Positions 1 through 7,992 of a stretch of 64,000 bases of DNA are shown here, piece after piece. Source of the stretch: Kluyvera sp036759925 (GTDB lineage Bacteria > Pseudomonadota > Gammaproteobacteria > Enterobacterales > Enterobacteriaceae); NCBI RefSeq assembly GCF_036759925.1, contig NZ_JAPKIB010000003.1, positions 372,001 through 436,000 of the forward strand. Reading direction: 5' to 3'. The notes beneath the pieces are model-generated. The model was not told where the DNA came from. It made no database searches and saw only the letters and a program-made list of their open reading frames with translations. The first letter of the stretch is position 1. Each line of letters opens with the position of its first letter. The position numbers and the translations under genes were made by a program.

Positions 1-737
1 ACCTGCATCAATTCAGGTGAGATAACGTCACCAATTTTGTCGCCCACAACCTTTTCGAGGCCTGCGGCGACGGCGCGAATTTCGTCAGCACTCCATTTCT
101 GGCGTGTCAGGGTGTTCACGGTCTGGCTTGCGCGCTGGCGGCGAATCTTGTCCATGCTGTTGCGCTGGTATTCGGCGCTTTTCTCTGCGGCCTCAACCAG
201 GATTTCTTGGCGCTTCTTTGCCTCCCGGAGCTGGTCGTAAGCCATGGCCTTGTCATGCGGAGCAAGGCGACCAGATGCAATCTGTGCTTCCAGATACTCA
301 ATTTGCTTTTCCGTTTCGGTCTGCGCCATAGCCTTGTAACGCGCTGTAGCGGCCTCTGATTGGTTGATAGCATCAACCAATGGCTGAACACTCTGGTTAT
401 AGCGCTGATAGCTCTCACGCTCGCGGAGCGACTCCTCTACCTGGTCGGCGGTGTACTCAACGCCGTTAAACTCCCAAACGTCTACTACTTCAGGTTCGCC
501 TTCGCCTGGTTTAGCGCCTCCCTCCAGCGTGGTGCTGTCGTCGGTTCCGGCGAGAATGTCGACCGCTGCGCTGTCAGGTGGTGTTCCTGCGCTCGCTTCT
601 GGGCCTTTGTTGTCTTTTTCTGCTGGCTCGCGACCGAGAGCCCCGAGAACAGCCGATGCAAGAGCTGACCGTCCGACTCCTCCCACGGCAGGCGTTTGCG
701 GTTTGGTTTGGGTGTTCTGTTCATTCTGGTTTTCCAT
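1..737 (-). CDS. Phage scaffolding-like protein, partial (3' end beyond window)
   Basis: An open frame begins with ATG at 737 and stays open to the window edge (about 245 codons). It begins MENQNEQNTQ. The first ~85 residues are rich in Pro, Gly, Ala and Glu and look disordered. After VWEFNGVEYTADQVEESL the rest is highly charged and helical, with probable coiled coil. This composition and its place 9 bp after the portal gene fit a capsid scaffolding or assembly protein, but no diagnostic motif is visible. Its ribosome site overlaps the portal stop. Function is inferred from context only; the C-terminus lies outside the window. Confidence 0.7.
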   Translation of the reverse strand, partial: MENQNEQNTQTKPQTPAVGGVGRSALASAVLGALGREPAEKDNKGPEASAGTPPDSAAVDILAGTDDSTTLEGGAKPGEGEPEVVDVWEFNGVEYTADQVEESLRERESYQRYNQSVQPLVDAINQSEAATARYKAMAQTETEKQIEYLEAQIASGRLAPHDKAMAYDQLREAKKRQEILVEAAEKSAEYQRNSMDKIRRQRASQTVNTLTRQKWSADEIRAVAAGLEKVVGDKIGDVISPELMQ

Positions 738-746
738 GGTGATCTC

Positions 747-2747
747 TTATTGTTGGTCGATGGTTTCTTGGTTCTGGGCATTCTTGGTGACGGCGTTCGC
801 GCCATCCTGGGCCAGCTTCTGCGCGTCTAACATGGTCTGAACCATGCTGATTCGGGTTTGCGCCTTGATTTGGTCAATCTTGGCGATGTCATACAGGCCA
901 TCGTTGAGCTTTTTCATTGTGTCGGCCTGCATATCCTTGACCTTGGCCTCAGCCAGGCCAGTAGCAGCAATTTCGGAGCGCAGTTTGTTGACGGTGATGA
1001 ATTTGGTGATCGCCTGCTCAAGCGGCGACGGCTTCGGCATATCCTCCGGTGGCGTGATGTAGCGGCTAACGTCCTCCTGCCCGGTAATTGCCCGGTAATA
1101 GTCGGCGTAGATGTTGTATGCGTTCTGGGGCTGGATGTTTTTCGGCAGCGTGCCGAGCTGAGCCGCTGTTTCATATGCCGATTTAACATTGGCGGCGGCG
1201 CGGGTGCGGTCGTACGGGGATTCAATGCTGATTGACATGCCCAGGTCGGAGCGAATGACCTTGAACGGAATATCAACGCCGTCCAGCTCCATTGTCTCGC
1301 CCATTTCCTGGAGCACCAGGAGCATCAGCTTGTAGATTGGTTTGATGAACGTCTCGGCGACGGTGCTGGCGATCTGGTTTTCGTTCAGTTCCTGCTTATC
1401 CTGGGTAAGCTGGATTGCCGTTCCGCTGGCGTTGCTGTTTTCTTCCAGCGCCTGGGCCTGACCTGCACTCCCCTGAATGACAGACTCAACATCGGCGTTA
1501 ATTTCTTCGTTAAGCAACTGCATAGCTTGGGGAACGTCAGTACCGCCCAGCTTCTGGATTGCGCCAGGGCCGTTTGCCTCATATGCTGCGCCGGGGCCGC
1601 GCTCATCCATCAGCGTAGCTTTGCCGTCTTGAGTTAGCAGGTTGTCGATATAGACGTATTCGCCGTACGCGGCACCATCAGCACTACGCTGAATAGCTCG
1701 CATAGCGCGGGTTTTATTTACCTGCTCGTTAACTGTCATATCAAACAGTGACTCGCTGTAGCCTGAGCCAGAAACGACGCTCATCCCACCCCAGACAAGC
1801 GGACACCAGTCGACTTCCTCAACACTTAGCATTTCGGTATCGGTGGTGATCACGTGCCACAGCTTTGGCTTTTTGCCCTTATAGCAGCCGCGCCAGTAGT
1901 GGTGGTAAACAGTGATAGTGCGGTTGTAGTCGTTGTAATCACCGTCAGGCGCATCAATATCGCCGTCCATATCATCCACAACGATTAGCTGTTTGCTCTC
2001 CCCTGTAGGTCGATTGAGATCATCTTTAGCGCCGTTCACAAGCTTGCTCTCCGGGAGCCCCTGTTCCACTGCCTCGGCGATGGTCAAGTCCTCGGAGTAT
2101 GCCGCGTACGGCGAACTCTCAACGTCGATTGCGCGCGGGTGAAGATAGAAATGCTGGTAGTCCACCAAATTAATGACCGGGTATTTAATCTTGCGGACAC
2201 CCTGAATCCAGCCCGTGGCGGTGCGATTGTTCTCATCAACGTCCAGCTCGTGCTGAATGTTGTAGCCAGCTTTCATCAACGCTTCGGCCTGCATCACGAT
2301 CGCCTCAAGTGGCGCGTCAGTGAAGTTGGCTTTCTCGCTCTCGTAGCTCTTTTCCGTGTACCCAACGCGCGCTGCCTGGTTCCCCGTGATGAGGATTTCC
2401 TTTAGCGCTTCCATCATCAGGCGATAGTAGCCATCAATTTTCAGCGTTGCGGTGTGCACGGCGCGGGAGATTGCCGTTGCCAGCTTGCCGTTTGTCATGC
2501 GATCACTATCAAACGATGCCGGGGAACGCTGCGAGTTGGTGAACAGCTCCACCAGCGACGGATAAACGCTCTCGAAGCTCTGCCACATCACGCGAGACGC
2601 AGAGATATCGCCTGGTGATGCCTTTGGTGGGTACTCGCCGCGATACGTCTCATAAGAGAGCGTATAGCGCGCGGAGAGCGCGTCATGAATCCGCTTGGCG
2701 GCGTTCATCTGCTCCATTACTACATTGAGCAACTCAGTTTTATTCAC
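747..2747 (-). CDS. Phage portal (head-tail connector) protein
   Basis: A 666-aa protein whose start overlaps the large-terminase stop by 4 bp (ATGA type), the usual terL-portal coupling. The portal is the dodecameric ring through which DNA is packaged. Length and layout fit the long portals of podoviruses: a helical N-terminus, a beta-rich middle (residues ~160-330) and a long helical C-terminal part with many Gln, Lys and Asp (ending near NAQNQETIDQQ). I recognise the family mainly by position and general resemblance to P22-type portals (from memory, no alignment). The gene is intact, which argues against old decay of this prophage end. Confidence 0.75.
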   Translation of the reverse strand: MNKTELLNVVMEQMNAAKRIHDALSARYTLSYETYRGEYPPKASPGDISASRVMWQSFESVYPSLVELFTNSQRSPASFDSDRMTNGKLATAISRAVHTATLKIDGYYRLMMEALKEILITGNQAARVGYTEKSYESEKANFTDAPLEAIVMQAEALMKAGYNIQHELDVDENNRTATGWIQGVRKIKYPVINLVDYQHFYLHPRAIDVESSPYAAYSEDLTIAEAVEQGLPESKLVNGAKDDLNRPTGESKQLIVVDDMDGDIDAPDGDYNDYNRTITVYHHYWRGCYKGKKPKLWHVITTDTEMLSVEEVDWCPLVWGGMSVVSGSGYSESLFDMTVNEQVNKTRAMRAIQRSADGAAYGEYVYIDNLLTQDGKATLMDERGPGAAYEANGPGAIQKLGGTDVPQAMQLLNEEINADVESVIQGSAGQAQALEENSNASGTAIQLTQDKQELNENQIASTVAETFIKPIYKLMLLVLQEMGETMELDGVDIPFKVIRSDLGMSISIESPYDRTRAAANVKSAYETAAQLGTLPKNIQPQNAYNIYADYYRAITGQEDVSRYITPPEDMPKPSPLEQAITKFITVNKLRSEIAATGLAEAKVKDMQADTMKKLNDGLYDIAKIDQIKAQTRISMVQTMLDAQKLAQDGANAVTKNAQNQETIDQQ

Positions 2748-4450
2748 AGCTTGAATGCTCCTGATTTTTTGCCAGGTCTGGCATAACTCGCCGTGTCCCT
2801 GGTGTATGGGTTGTTATTGATTACCGGCACCGGAACGGCGCGGCGGGCCTGCATCATTGGAATGCCGTCAAACTCAACGCGGGTTGCCCCATATCGAATT
2901 GCATCCATGAAGTGGTCGTTTTTCGGTGAGGGGATCGTGCGCTTGCCCTCTTTCGTCCACTGGTACAAGCCCAGCTCACGGAGGGTTTCGCGGCAATTGC
3001 GGAAGATGAACAGCTCGCCATCCTGGAACCACTGCGCCAGCAGCGCGATAGAGCCAACCTTGCTGTTACGGTTGGTTTCCATCGGTATTTGACTCTCGTG
3101 CAGCTTCCAAACGCGCGGTGTCATCTTCGCCCCTTGGCGGCGCATGATTTCGGAGCGGGTGATTTGCGTACCGGACTGAATGCCGTCGCCATCGTTCGGG
3201 GCCACTACCGGGATGGACGGAAGCCCAAGCCCGGAGAACTCCCGCAACTCAGCAGGCGCATGAGACACGGCGACATCCCAATCACTCGGCTTGTTTCCGG
3301 TAATTTTGCAGGCCATGTAATCAGGCATGTGAGCGTTCGGGTAAATCTCACGCTCGGTGATGCGTGGCGCAACAGAGCTTTGGTTGTACCACTCGCTGAA
3401 GATGTAGCGACGCCCGGTGTCGCGATCGTAGGCAACGAACACAATCACGGACGGGTCACTCTCTCCGGTGTAACCGAAGTCAAGCGCAGCCATAACCAGC
3501 CAGGTTGGCGGGATGTCGAACGGCGCGCAGGTGATCGCATCCGGGCTAAATGGGTAGATTTTGCCAACACCAAGAACCGGCTCACCGTGGCGACGCATGT
3601 CGCGCTGGTAGTACGGCGTGAGGGCCAGTTGCTCTTCAATGTCCTTCTCGGTGAAGTGCGGCGCATCGTCCCAGCTCGCTTTCTGGAAGTGAATCTCCCC
3701 GGAAAGGTCGTCGCGACAGCGGGTGTATAGGTCGGTTTCTCCATGCTCAGGCGTTGCAGTGACCACCACTACGCCCTTGGTTGTCATGGTTCGCGTCTGC
3801 GACTGAGCGACAAGCAGATCCTCTTTCGGTGATTGCTCGTCGATCCAGACGAATACCACCGCTTGGCCCATGAAAACTTTCTCATCCTGCATTGCGGAGT
3901 ACAGACGGCAGGTCGACTCCTCACCAGAGACGTGGTAAACGCGGAACGACTTCACCGCCTGGCCATCACACACCAGGGAATCCATGTTGATGCGCTCGCG
4001 AGGGATGGAGCCAGTACCAATCAGGTGGCGCTGGCGTGCATCGTCAGTGCCGAGCAATTCCTTTTGCAGCGTGGTACGCGTGGAGTCAGCGGACACACCG
4101 ATAGCCCACAATACGCGAGCAGTGGTAATTAGCTCATTGGTGACGCGGTAGCCGTTCCACCAATCTGGGTAAAGCCCGGTTGCGTGATAGCTGAACTCGG
4201 CGGCGGCGCTGAATGTCTTGCCGATACGGTTGGCGGCTGACAGATAGCGCAAGCGGTGATTCATACCGGAGTCGAACCACTTCAGTTGGTACTCATAGGG
4301 GATAAAGCCGTCAACCTTCCACTGTTCTTTGACAGTCACGGCAGCCTCGATCACATCGAGATTGTTGCGGATGTCCTCCATTGTGGAATTAGAGAGCGCG
4401 CGCGCAGCGGCGAGCAGGTTCTGACGGTATTCAGGAGTGGTGAAATTCAC
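2744..4450 (-). CDS. Phage terminase large subunit (packaging ATPase/nuclease)
   Basis: A 568-aa motor protein that cuts concatemeric phage DNA and pumps it into the prohead. Walker A is visible as ANRIGKT (residues ~73-79) and Walker B as VVFVWIDE (~198-205). A coupling motif VVVTATPEHGE follows near 227-237. The nuclease domain begins around LDFGYTGESDPS with the first metal-binding Asp near 324. The motif ATGLYPDWWNGYRV after Walker A resembles terminases of the epsilon15/BPP-1 podovirus group (from memory). It overlaps terS by 4 bp and the portal by 4 bp, so the three are translationally coupled. No frameshift is seen. Confidence 0.92.
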   Translation of the reverse strand: MNFTTPEYRQNLLAAARALSNSTMEDIRNNLDVIEAAVTVKEQWKVDGFIPYEYQLKWFDSGMNHRLRYLSAANRIGKTFSAAAEFSYHATGLYPDWWNGYRVTNELITTARVLWAIGVSADSTRTTLQKELLGTDDARQRHLIGTGSIPRERINMDSLVCDGQAVKSFRVYHVSGEESTCRLYSAMQDEKVFMGQAVVFVWIDEQSPKEDLLVAQSQTRTMTTKGVVVVTATPEHGETDLYTRCRDDLSGEIHFQKASWDDAPHFTEKDIEEQLALTPYYQRDMRRHGEPVLGVGKIYPFSPDAITCAPFDIPPTWLVMAALDFGYTGESDPSVIVFVAYDRDTGRRYIFSEWYNQSSVAPRITEREIYPNAHMPDYMACKITGNKPSDWDVAVSHAPAELREFSGLGLPSIPVVAPNDGDGIQSGTQITRSEIMRRQGAKMTPRVWKLHESQIPMETNRNSKVGSIALLAQWFQDGELFIFRNCRETLRELGLYQWTKEGKRTIPSPKNDHFMDAIRYGATRVEFDGIPMMQARRAVPVPVINNNPYTRDTASYARPGKKSGAFKL

Positions 4451-4944
4451 GCGACACCCCCCAGACGCTTCAGGAGGCCATTGATACGGTCAGCCTCTGG
4501 CAGTTCCAGCTCTGCGGCGACCTCATCAACATCGAGACGCGCCGAGGCTGCAACGATAGAACGCTGAGCGGCGGTGATCAGGTTGGCGAACGCGGTATCT
4601 TTCAGGCCAGGCTTGTCGAGTCGCTCATATACGCGAGACAACAAACCACCCTCAGCCTGGGCCACTGCCAGCTCATCTTCCGCCAGAGCAGCAGCACGAG
4701 ACATGGCGCGAGCCTTGCGGAACGCGGCATAACGGAGGAATTGCTTTTGAGTCGGTAGACCCTTTGGAGGCGCAAACCCGGCTTCACGCATTTCCGTCAG
4801 GAGCGCGGGAACCTCGGATTCAAGCAGCATTTCACGGCGATCGTGAATAGCGTTCTGCTTGTCGATTTGCTTTTGATTGAGCGATAACGCAACGGCGCGC
4901 TTGTTTCGGGCCTGCTTGCGGAATCTGGACGCTTTACTACTCAT
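4447..4944 (-). CDS. Phage terminase small subunit (DNA recognition), putative
   Basis: A 165-aa protein just upstream of and overlapping terL. It starts with a very basic stretch (SSKASRFRKQARNKRAVALS) and continues with helical, alanine-rich sequence ending in an acidic segment (DVDEVAAELELPEADRI). Small terminases bind the cos or pac site with an N-terminal DNA-binding part and oligomerise through a helical core, which fits. Assignment is mainly positional. The packaging site would be expected in or near this gene or the gap upstream of it. Confidence 0.7.
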   Translation of the reverse strand: MSSKASRFRKQARNKRAVALSLNQKQIDKQNAIHDRREMLLESEVPALLTEMREAGFAPPKGLPTQKQFLRYAAFRKARAMSRAAALAEDELAVAQAEGGLLSRVYERLDKPGLKDTAFANLITAAQRSIVAASARLDVDEVAAELELPEADRINGLLKRLGGVA

Positions 4945-5485
4945 TGCCGGTTCCCACCAGCAGCGGGCATCGTGCCCCTAGAGTTGCCTCATGAAAAAAA
5001 ATACTCTTCCCCCGCACCCCCTTCACGCAAGTGACTCTTGGTGATCACACACACCAATAGTGGGCTGTTCTGTGCGGGAGCAAAAAAAACACCAGCTCAC
5101 GCTGATGCCCTTCACTCGCGGGGAGACCCGGTTTAGCCTTTCGTTCTCCCTGTGAGATTCCCTAACCTGCTAACTTTTCAGGCCGCCTAACGCTCTCACC
5201 ATCCGGGTTGCATCGTTGAAGTGATTACCGCTCTATGTGGCGCTAACTCTCAGCTCACTGTCACTCATCAACGTTGAACAGCATTCCCGGAACTCTTACG
5301 CAAACCCTCGGCGATACTTTTGGGGGTCTTGTCGGGTTCTTCCCTTACGCAGCCTCAAGCACCAAGCCGAAGCCTCAACGAATCTGACTGCGCTCTATCC
5401 CGGAATAGTTACCGAGACAGCAAGCCGGAACCCCGGCTCTTTTTTAGGGAAGCATGAATTTTTAGTGGATCGCAAGACGGTAATT
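4945..5485. other. Gene-free gap between small terminase and integrase
   Basis: About 540 bp with no convincing gene on either strand. Visible structure: a 13-bp palindrome (GGGCATCGTGCCC, ~4963-4975) close to the terS start; a minus-strand T8 run next to a weak CAGC/GCTG stem (~5082-5113); and a clear plus-strand intrinsic terminator at 5423-5446. The region could hold the phage packaging site or a short untranslated transcript; neither can be shown here. The immunity, replication and lysis genes often found between int and terminase are absent. Confidence 0.6.
5423..5446 (+). terminator. Intrinsic terminator, plus strand
   Basis: Stem AGCCGG / CCGGCT with loop AACC, followed by CTTTTTT. 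It points rightward, towards the 3' end of int, yet no annotated plus-strand gene precedes it. It may end an unrecognised small transcript from the 4945-5420 gap, or protect int from readthrough. Confidence 0.65.
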
Positions 5486-6565
5486 TTATTCCGGGTTGTT
5501 GCGCCTCTGGAGTTCGGCAAAGCGATCGTGCAGAGTTTTCGGGTACATCTCGCGGTAAACAGTCCAAAGGGTCTGAATGTTTTTATGCCCCGTTACCTGG
5601 GCAACCTCTTCGACACTGAACCCCATTTCAAATAATCTACTTGCGCCCTCTCGCCTTGTGTCATGGAACCTTATTCCCTCAATGCCTAATGACGCTTTAA
5701 CATCCAGGAATATTTTAGATATTGTTTTAGACCGACAAGGGAATATTCTTTCGTCTATTTTTGGCTGTTCCTGCAATATATCCCACGCCCGACCAAGCAA
5801 TGGGACAACCATATGATTACCTTGCTTTTTTCTTGGGTCTTTTCTGTCCCTGACAATGACAGAACGCGTTGACTCATCGACATCACTCCACAATATTGAG
5901 CAGATTTCACCGACGCGCATACACGAGTAAATAGCAAACTCAAATATATCTGCATAATGCACTCTGGTTCTGGAATGGCCCTGTTTTTTCTTTAGCACAT
6001 CCAAAATCGCATCAAAGTTTTCTCTATCAATCCTCTGGTTTCGCTTATTTGACGGGTGAGTTATGCCCATCTTCGCCATATATTTTCTAGCGGCCTCAAA
6101 CTCACTTGTGTTTATCTTGATGGAGAAGAAGGGTTCGGCGGCATCCAGCACTGTTTTCAGGTAGGAGAAGTCAGCCAGCAGTGTCGAGCCGGAAATCTCT
6201 TCCCGGCGCGATCTGCCGAACTCCACGTAATCTGTCATGGTTATCTCATCCAGGCGCTTGAGAGCCAGCGCTGATACTTCCATGCGCTTCATTCGGTCTA
6301 CTTTATCCCGGCCCTTTCTTATGCCCTTATCCGCAAGATAGCGGCGTATAAGCGCACCCAGGGTGATTCCTTCGCCCTGCTCTGGTATGCCGTTGGATTC
6401 CAGTTCTGCGACGCGCTGAGCACCCCACGCTTTCGCCATTGCCTGTTTAGGGAACGTGCGGTTCTCTCGGTGCTTATAAAGCCCCGCCTCTTTCACGCCA
6501 ACAGTGCATCTGTACCGGGCCACGCCTGCGGCGGTGAGTCTCTTCTCTATCGTATAAAAGGCCAT
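5486..6565 (-). CDS. int: Tyrosine-recombinase phage integrase
   Basis: A 359-aa site-specific recombinase that would integrate and excise the element. The N-terminal arm-binding region (~1-65) is followed by a SAM-like core-binding domain (~66-165) and a catalytic domain. Catalytic residues visible: Arg217 in CMRVGEIC, Lys in the RKDPRKK turn (~242-247), His301 and Arg304 in FHDTRREG, His327 in TGHKN, and the Tyr nucleophile probably at 337 (TLWTVYREM). All are present, so the enzyme is likely active. It lies at the chromosomal border of the element beside roxA and points away from it. Low-GC stretches in its second half differ from the flanking core genes. Confidence 0.95.
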   Translation of the reverse strand: MAFYTIEKRLTAAGVARYRCTVGVKEAGLYKHRENRTFPKQAMAKAWGAQRVAELESNGIPEQGEGITLGALIRRYLADKGIRKGRDKVDRMKRMEVSALALKRLDEITMTDYVEFGRSRREEISGSTLLADFSYLKTVLDAAEPFFSIKINTSEFEAARKYMAKMGITHPSNKRNQRIDRENFDAILDVLKKKQGHSRTRVHYADIFEFAIYSCMRVGEICSILWSDVDESTRSVIVRDRKDPRKKQGNHMVVPLLGRAWDILQEQPKIDERIFPCRSKTISKIFLDVKASLGIEGIRFHDTRREGASRLFEMGFSVEEVAQVTGHKNIQTLWTVYREMYPKTLHDRFAELQRRNNPE

Positions 6566-6579
6566 TCTCTTAAATCTCT

Positions 6580-6697
6580 GGGGTGCTGGATGGGGTGCTA
6601 TTACACATAAAATAGAGAATTTAGGAGGTTTTGTGTGCTGTTTCGTGCGGGTGGCGGCTAGAGCTTGAAATATAACGCTTTGTTTTTTCGGGGTGTT
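6580..6697. repeat. GGGGTGCT repeats beside int (candidate integrase arm sites)
   Basis: GGGGTGCT occurs at 6580-6587 and again at 6592-6599, 12 bp apart, with a one-mismatch copy (GGGGTGTT) at 6690-6697. Short direct repeats just upstream of int are typical of arm-type binding sites for the integrase N-terminal domain. Role is inferred. Confidence 0.5.
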
Positions 6698-6734
6698 TTT
6701 GAAGTGTTATCTTTTCGTAAAAAGTCGATTGTGG

Positions 6735-6757
6735 ATGTATAATCCGGACATACATCT
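6735..6757. other. Inverted repeat at prophage/roxA border (candidate att core or operator)
   Basis: GATGTAT (6735-6741) and its exact complement ATACATC (6751-6757) flank a 9-bp spacer, AATCCGGAC. This is the geometry of a tyrosine-recombinase core site. It lies between int and roxA and covers a -10-like TATAAT. The other prophage end is outside the window, so it cannot be confirmed as attR; an operator of roxA is the alternative. Confidence 0.35.
6739..6744 (+). promoter_or_regulatory. Candidate -10 box of roxA
   Basis: A perfect TATAAT lies 31 bp upstream of the roxA ATG. No good -35 hexamer is present at 16-18 bp. It falls inside the inverted repeat at 6735-6757. Confidence 0.4.
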
Positions 6758-6774
6758 GCTGCGGAAATATCAAT

Positions 6775-7896
6775 ATGGAATACCACTTAACGTTAAATTG
6801 GCCCGATTTTATGGCGCGCTACTGGCAAAAACGCCCGGTGGTGCTGAAACGCGGCTTCGCCAACTTTATTGACCCTATTTCACCGGATGAACTGGCTGGT
6901 CTGGCGATGGAAAATGAAGTGGATAGCCGACTGGTGAGCCACCTTGATGGCAACTGGCAGGTCAGCCACGGTCCTTTCGAAAGCTACGATCACCTCGGTG
7001 AAAGCAACTGGTCGCTGCTGGTTCAGGCCGTTGATCACTGGCACGAACCCTCCAGCGCGCTGATGCGCCCGTTCCGCGCCCTTCCCGACTGGCGCATTGA
7101 CGATCTGATGATCTCCTTCTCGGTGCCGGGCGGCGGCGTGGGCCCGCACGTCGATCAGTATGACGTCTTTATCATTCAGGGTACCGGCCGTCGTCGCTGG
7201 CGCGTGGGCGAGAAAACCGCGCTCAAGCAGCACTGCCCACATCCGGATCTGCTGCAGGTGCAGGCGTTCGAGGCGATCATTGATGAAGAGATGGAGCCCG
7301 GCGATATCCTCTATATTCCACCAGGATTCCCGCACGAAGGCTACGCGCTGGAAAATTCACTCAACTATTCCGTAGGCTTCCGTTCGCCGAACAGCCGCGA
7401 GCTGATTAGCGGCTTTGCCGACTATATTCTGCAGCGCGACCTCGGCAACCAGCACTACAGCGACCCGGACGTACCGTCACGCGATCACCCGGCGGATCTG
7501 CTGCCGCAGGAAGTGGATCGCCTGCGCGACATGATGCTAGGGTTGATCCAGCAGCCGGAGCATTTCCAGCAGTGGCTGGGCGAGTTTATCAGCCAGTCGC
7601 GCCATGAGCTGGATATCGCGCCGCCGGAGCCGCCGTATCAGCCGGACGAAATTTACGATGCGCTGCAACAGGGCGATATGCTGCAACGCCTGGGCGGCCT
7701 GCGGGTGATTCGTATCGGCGATGATTTCTTTGTTAACGGCGAGAAAGTGGATTCACCGCATCAGCAGGCGCTGGACGCGATGGCGGGCAGTATTATGCTG
7801 GAGAGCCAGCATTTTGGTGAGGCGCTGGACGACCCATCCTTCCTGGCGATGCTGGCCGCGCTGGTGAACAGCGGGTATTGGTTTTTTGCTGAGTAA
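6775..7896 (+). CDS. roxA: Ribosomal protein uL16 3-hydroxylase (JmjC oxygenase)
   Basis: Fe(II)/2-oxoglutarate dioxygenase RoxA (YcfD), known to hydroxylate an arginine of 50S protein L16. The product is 373 aa, the same as in E. coli. The JmjC double-stranded beta-helix carries the iron triad His125 and Asp127 (GPHVDQYDVF) and His187 (FPHEGY). The C-terminal part forms the dimerisation and winged-helix domains of the family. In E. coli, roxA lies between pepT and phoQ; here pepT is kept but the phage element occupies the phoQ side. Promoter elements may therefore have been altered by integration. Confidence 0.97.
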   Translation: MEYHLTLNWPDFMARYWQKRPVVLKRGFANFIDPISPDELAGLAMENEVDSRLVSHLDGNWQVSHGPFESYDHLGESNWSLLVQAVDHWHEPSSALMRPFRALPDWRIDDLMISFSVPGGGVGPHVDQYDVFIIQGTGRRRWRVGEKTALKQHCPHPDLLQVQAFEAIIDEEMEPGDILYIPPGFPHEGYALENSLNYSVGFRSPNSRELISGFADYILQRDLGNQHYSDPDVPSRDHPADLLPQEVDRLRDMMLGLIQQPEHFQQWLGEFISQSRHELDIAPPEPPYQPDEIYDALQQGDMLQRLGGLRVIRIGDDFFVNGEKVDSPHQQALDAMAGSIMLESQHFGEALDDPSFLAMLAALVNSGYWFFAE

Positions 7897-7907
7897 TGCG
7901 CGATAAA

Positions 7908-7979
7908 CCCGGCGGCGCTGCGCTTGGCCGGGCTACAATTGTGCAATATGTAGCCCGGGCGAGCGAATGCGACCCCGGG
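7908..7979. repeat. REP/BIME palindrome between roxA and pepT
   Basis: Two inverted arms (7908-7937 and 7949-7979) of the CCCGGCGGCGCTGCGC...CCGGGCTACA type. It lies between convergent genes roxA and pepT and can fold as a long hairpin, probably acting as an end-of-transcript structure. Confidence 0.85.
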
Positions 7980-7992
7980 TTTTCTTTACTGA

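Noticed and set aside
5237..5635. Plus-strand frame of 132 codons overlapping the 3' end of int
   Set aside because: Contains the intrinsic terminator at 5423-5446 and overlaps int antisense; no ribosome site.
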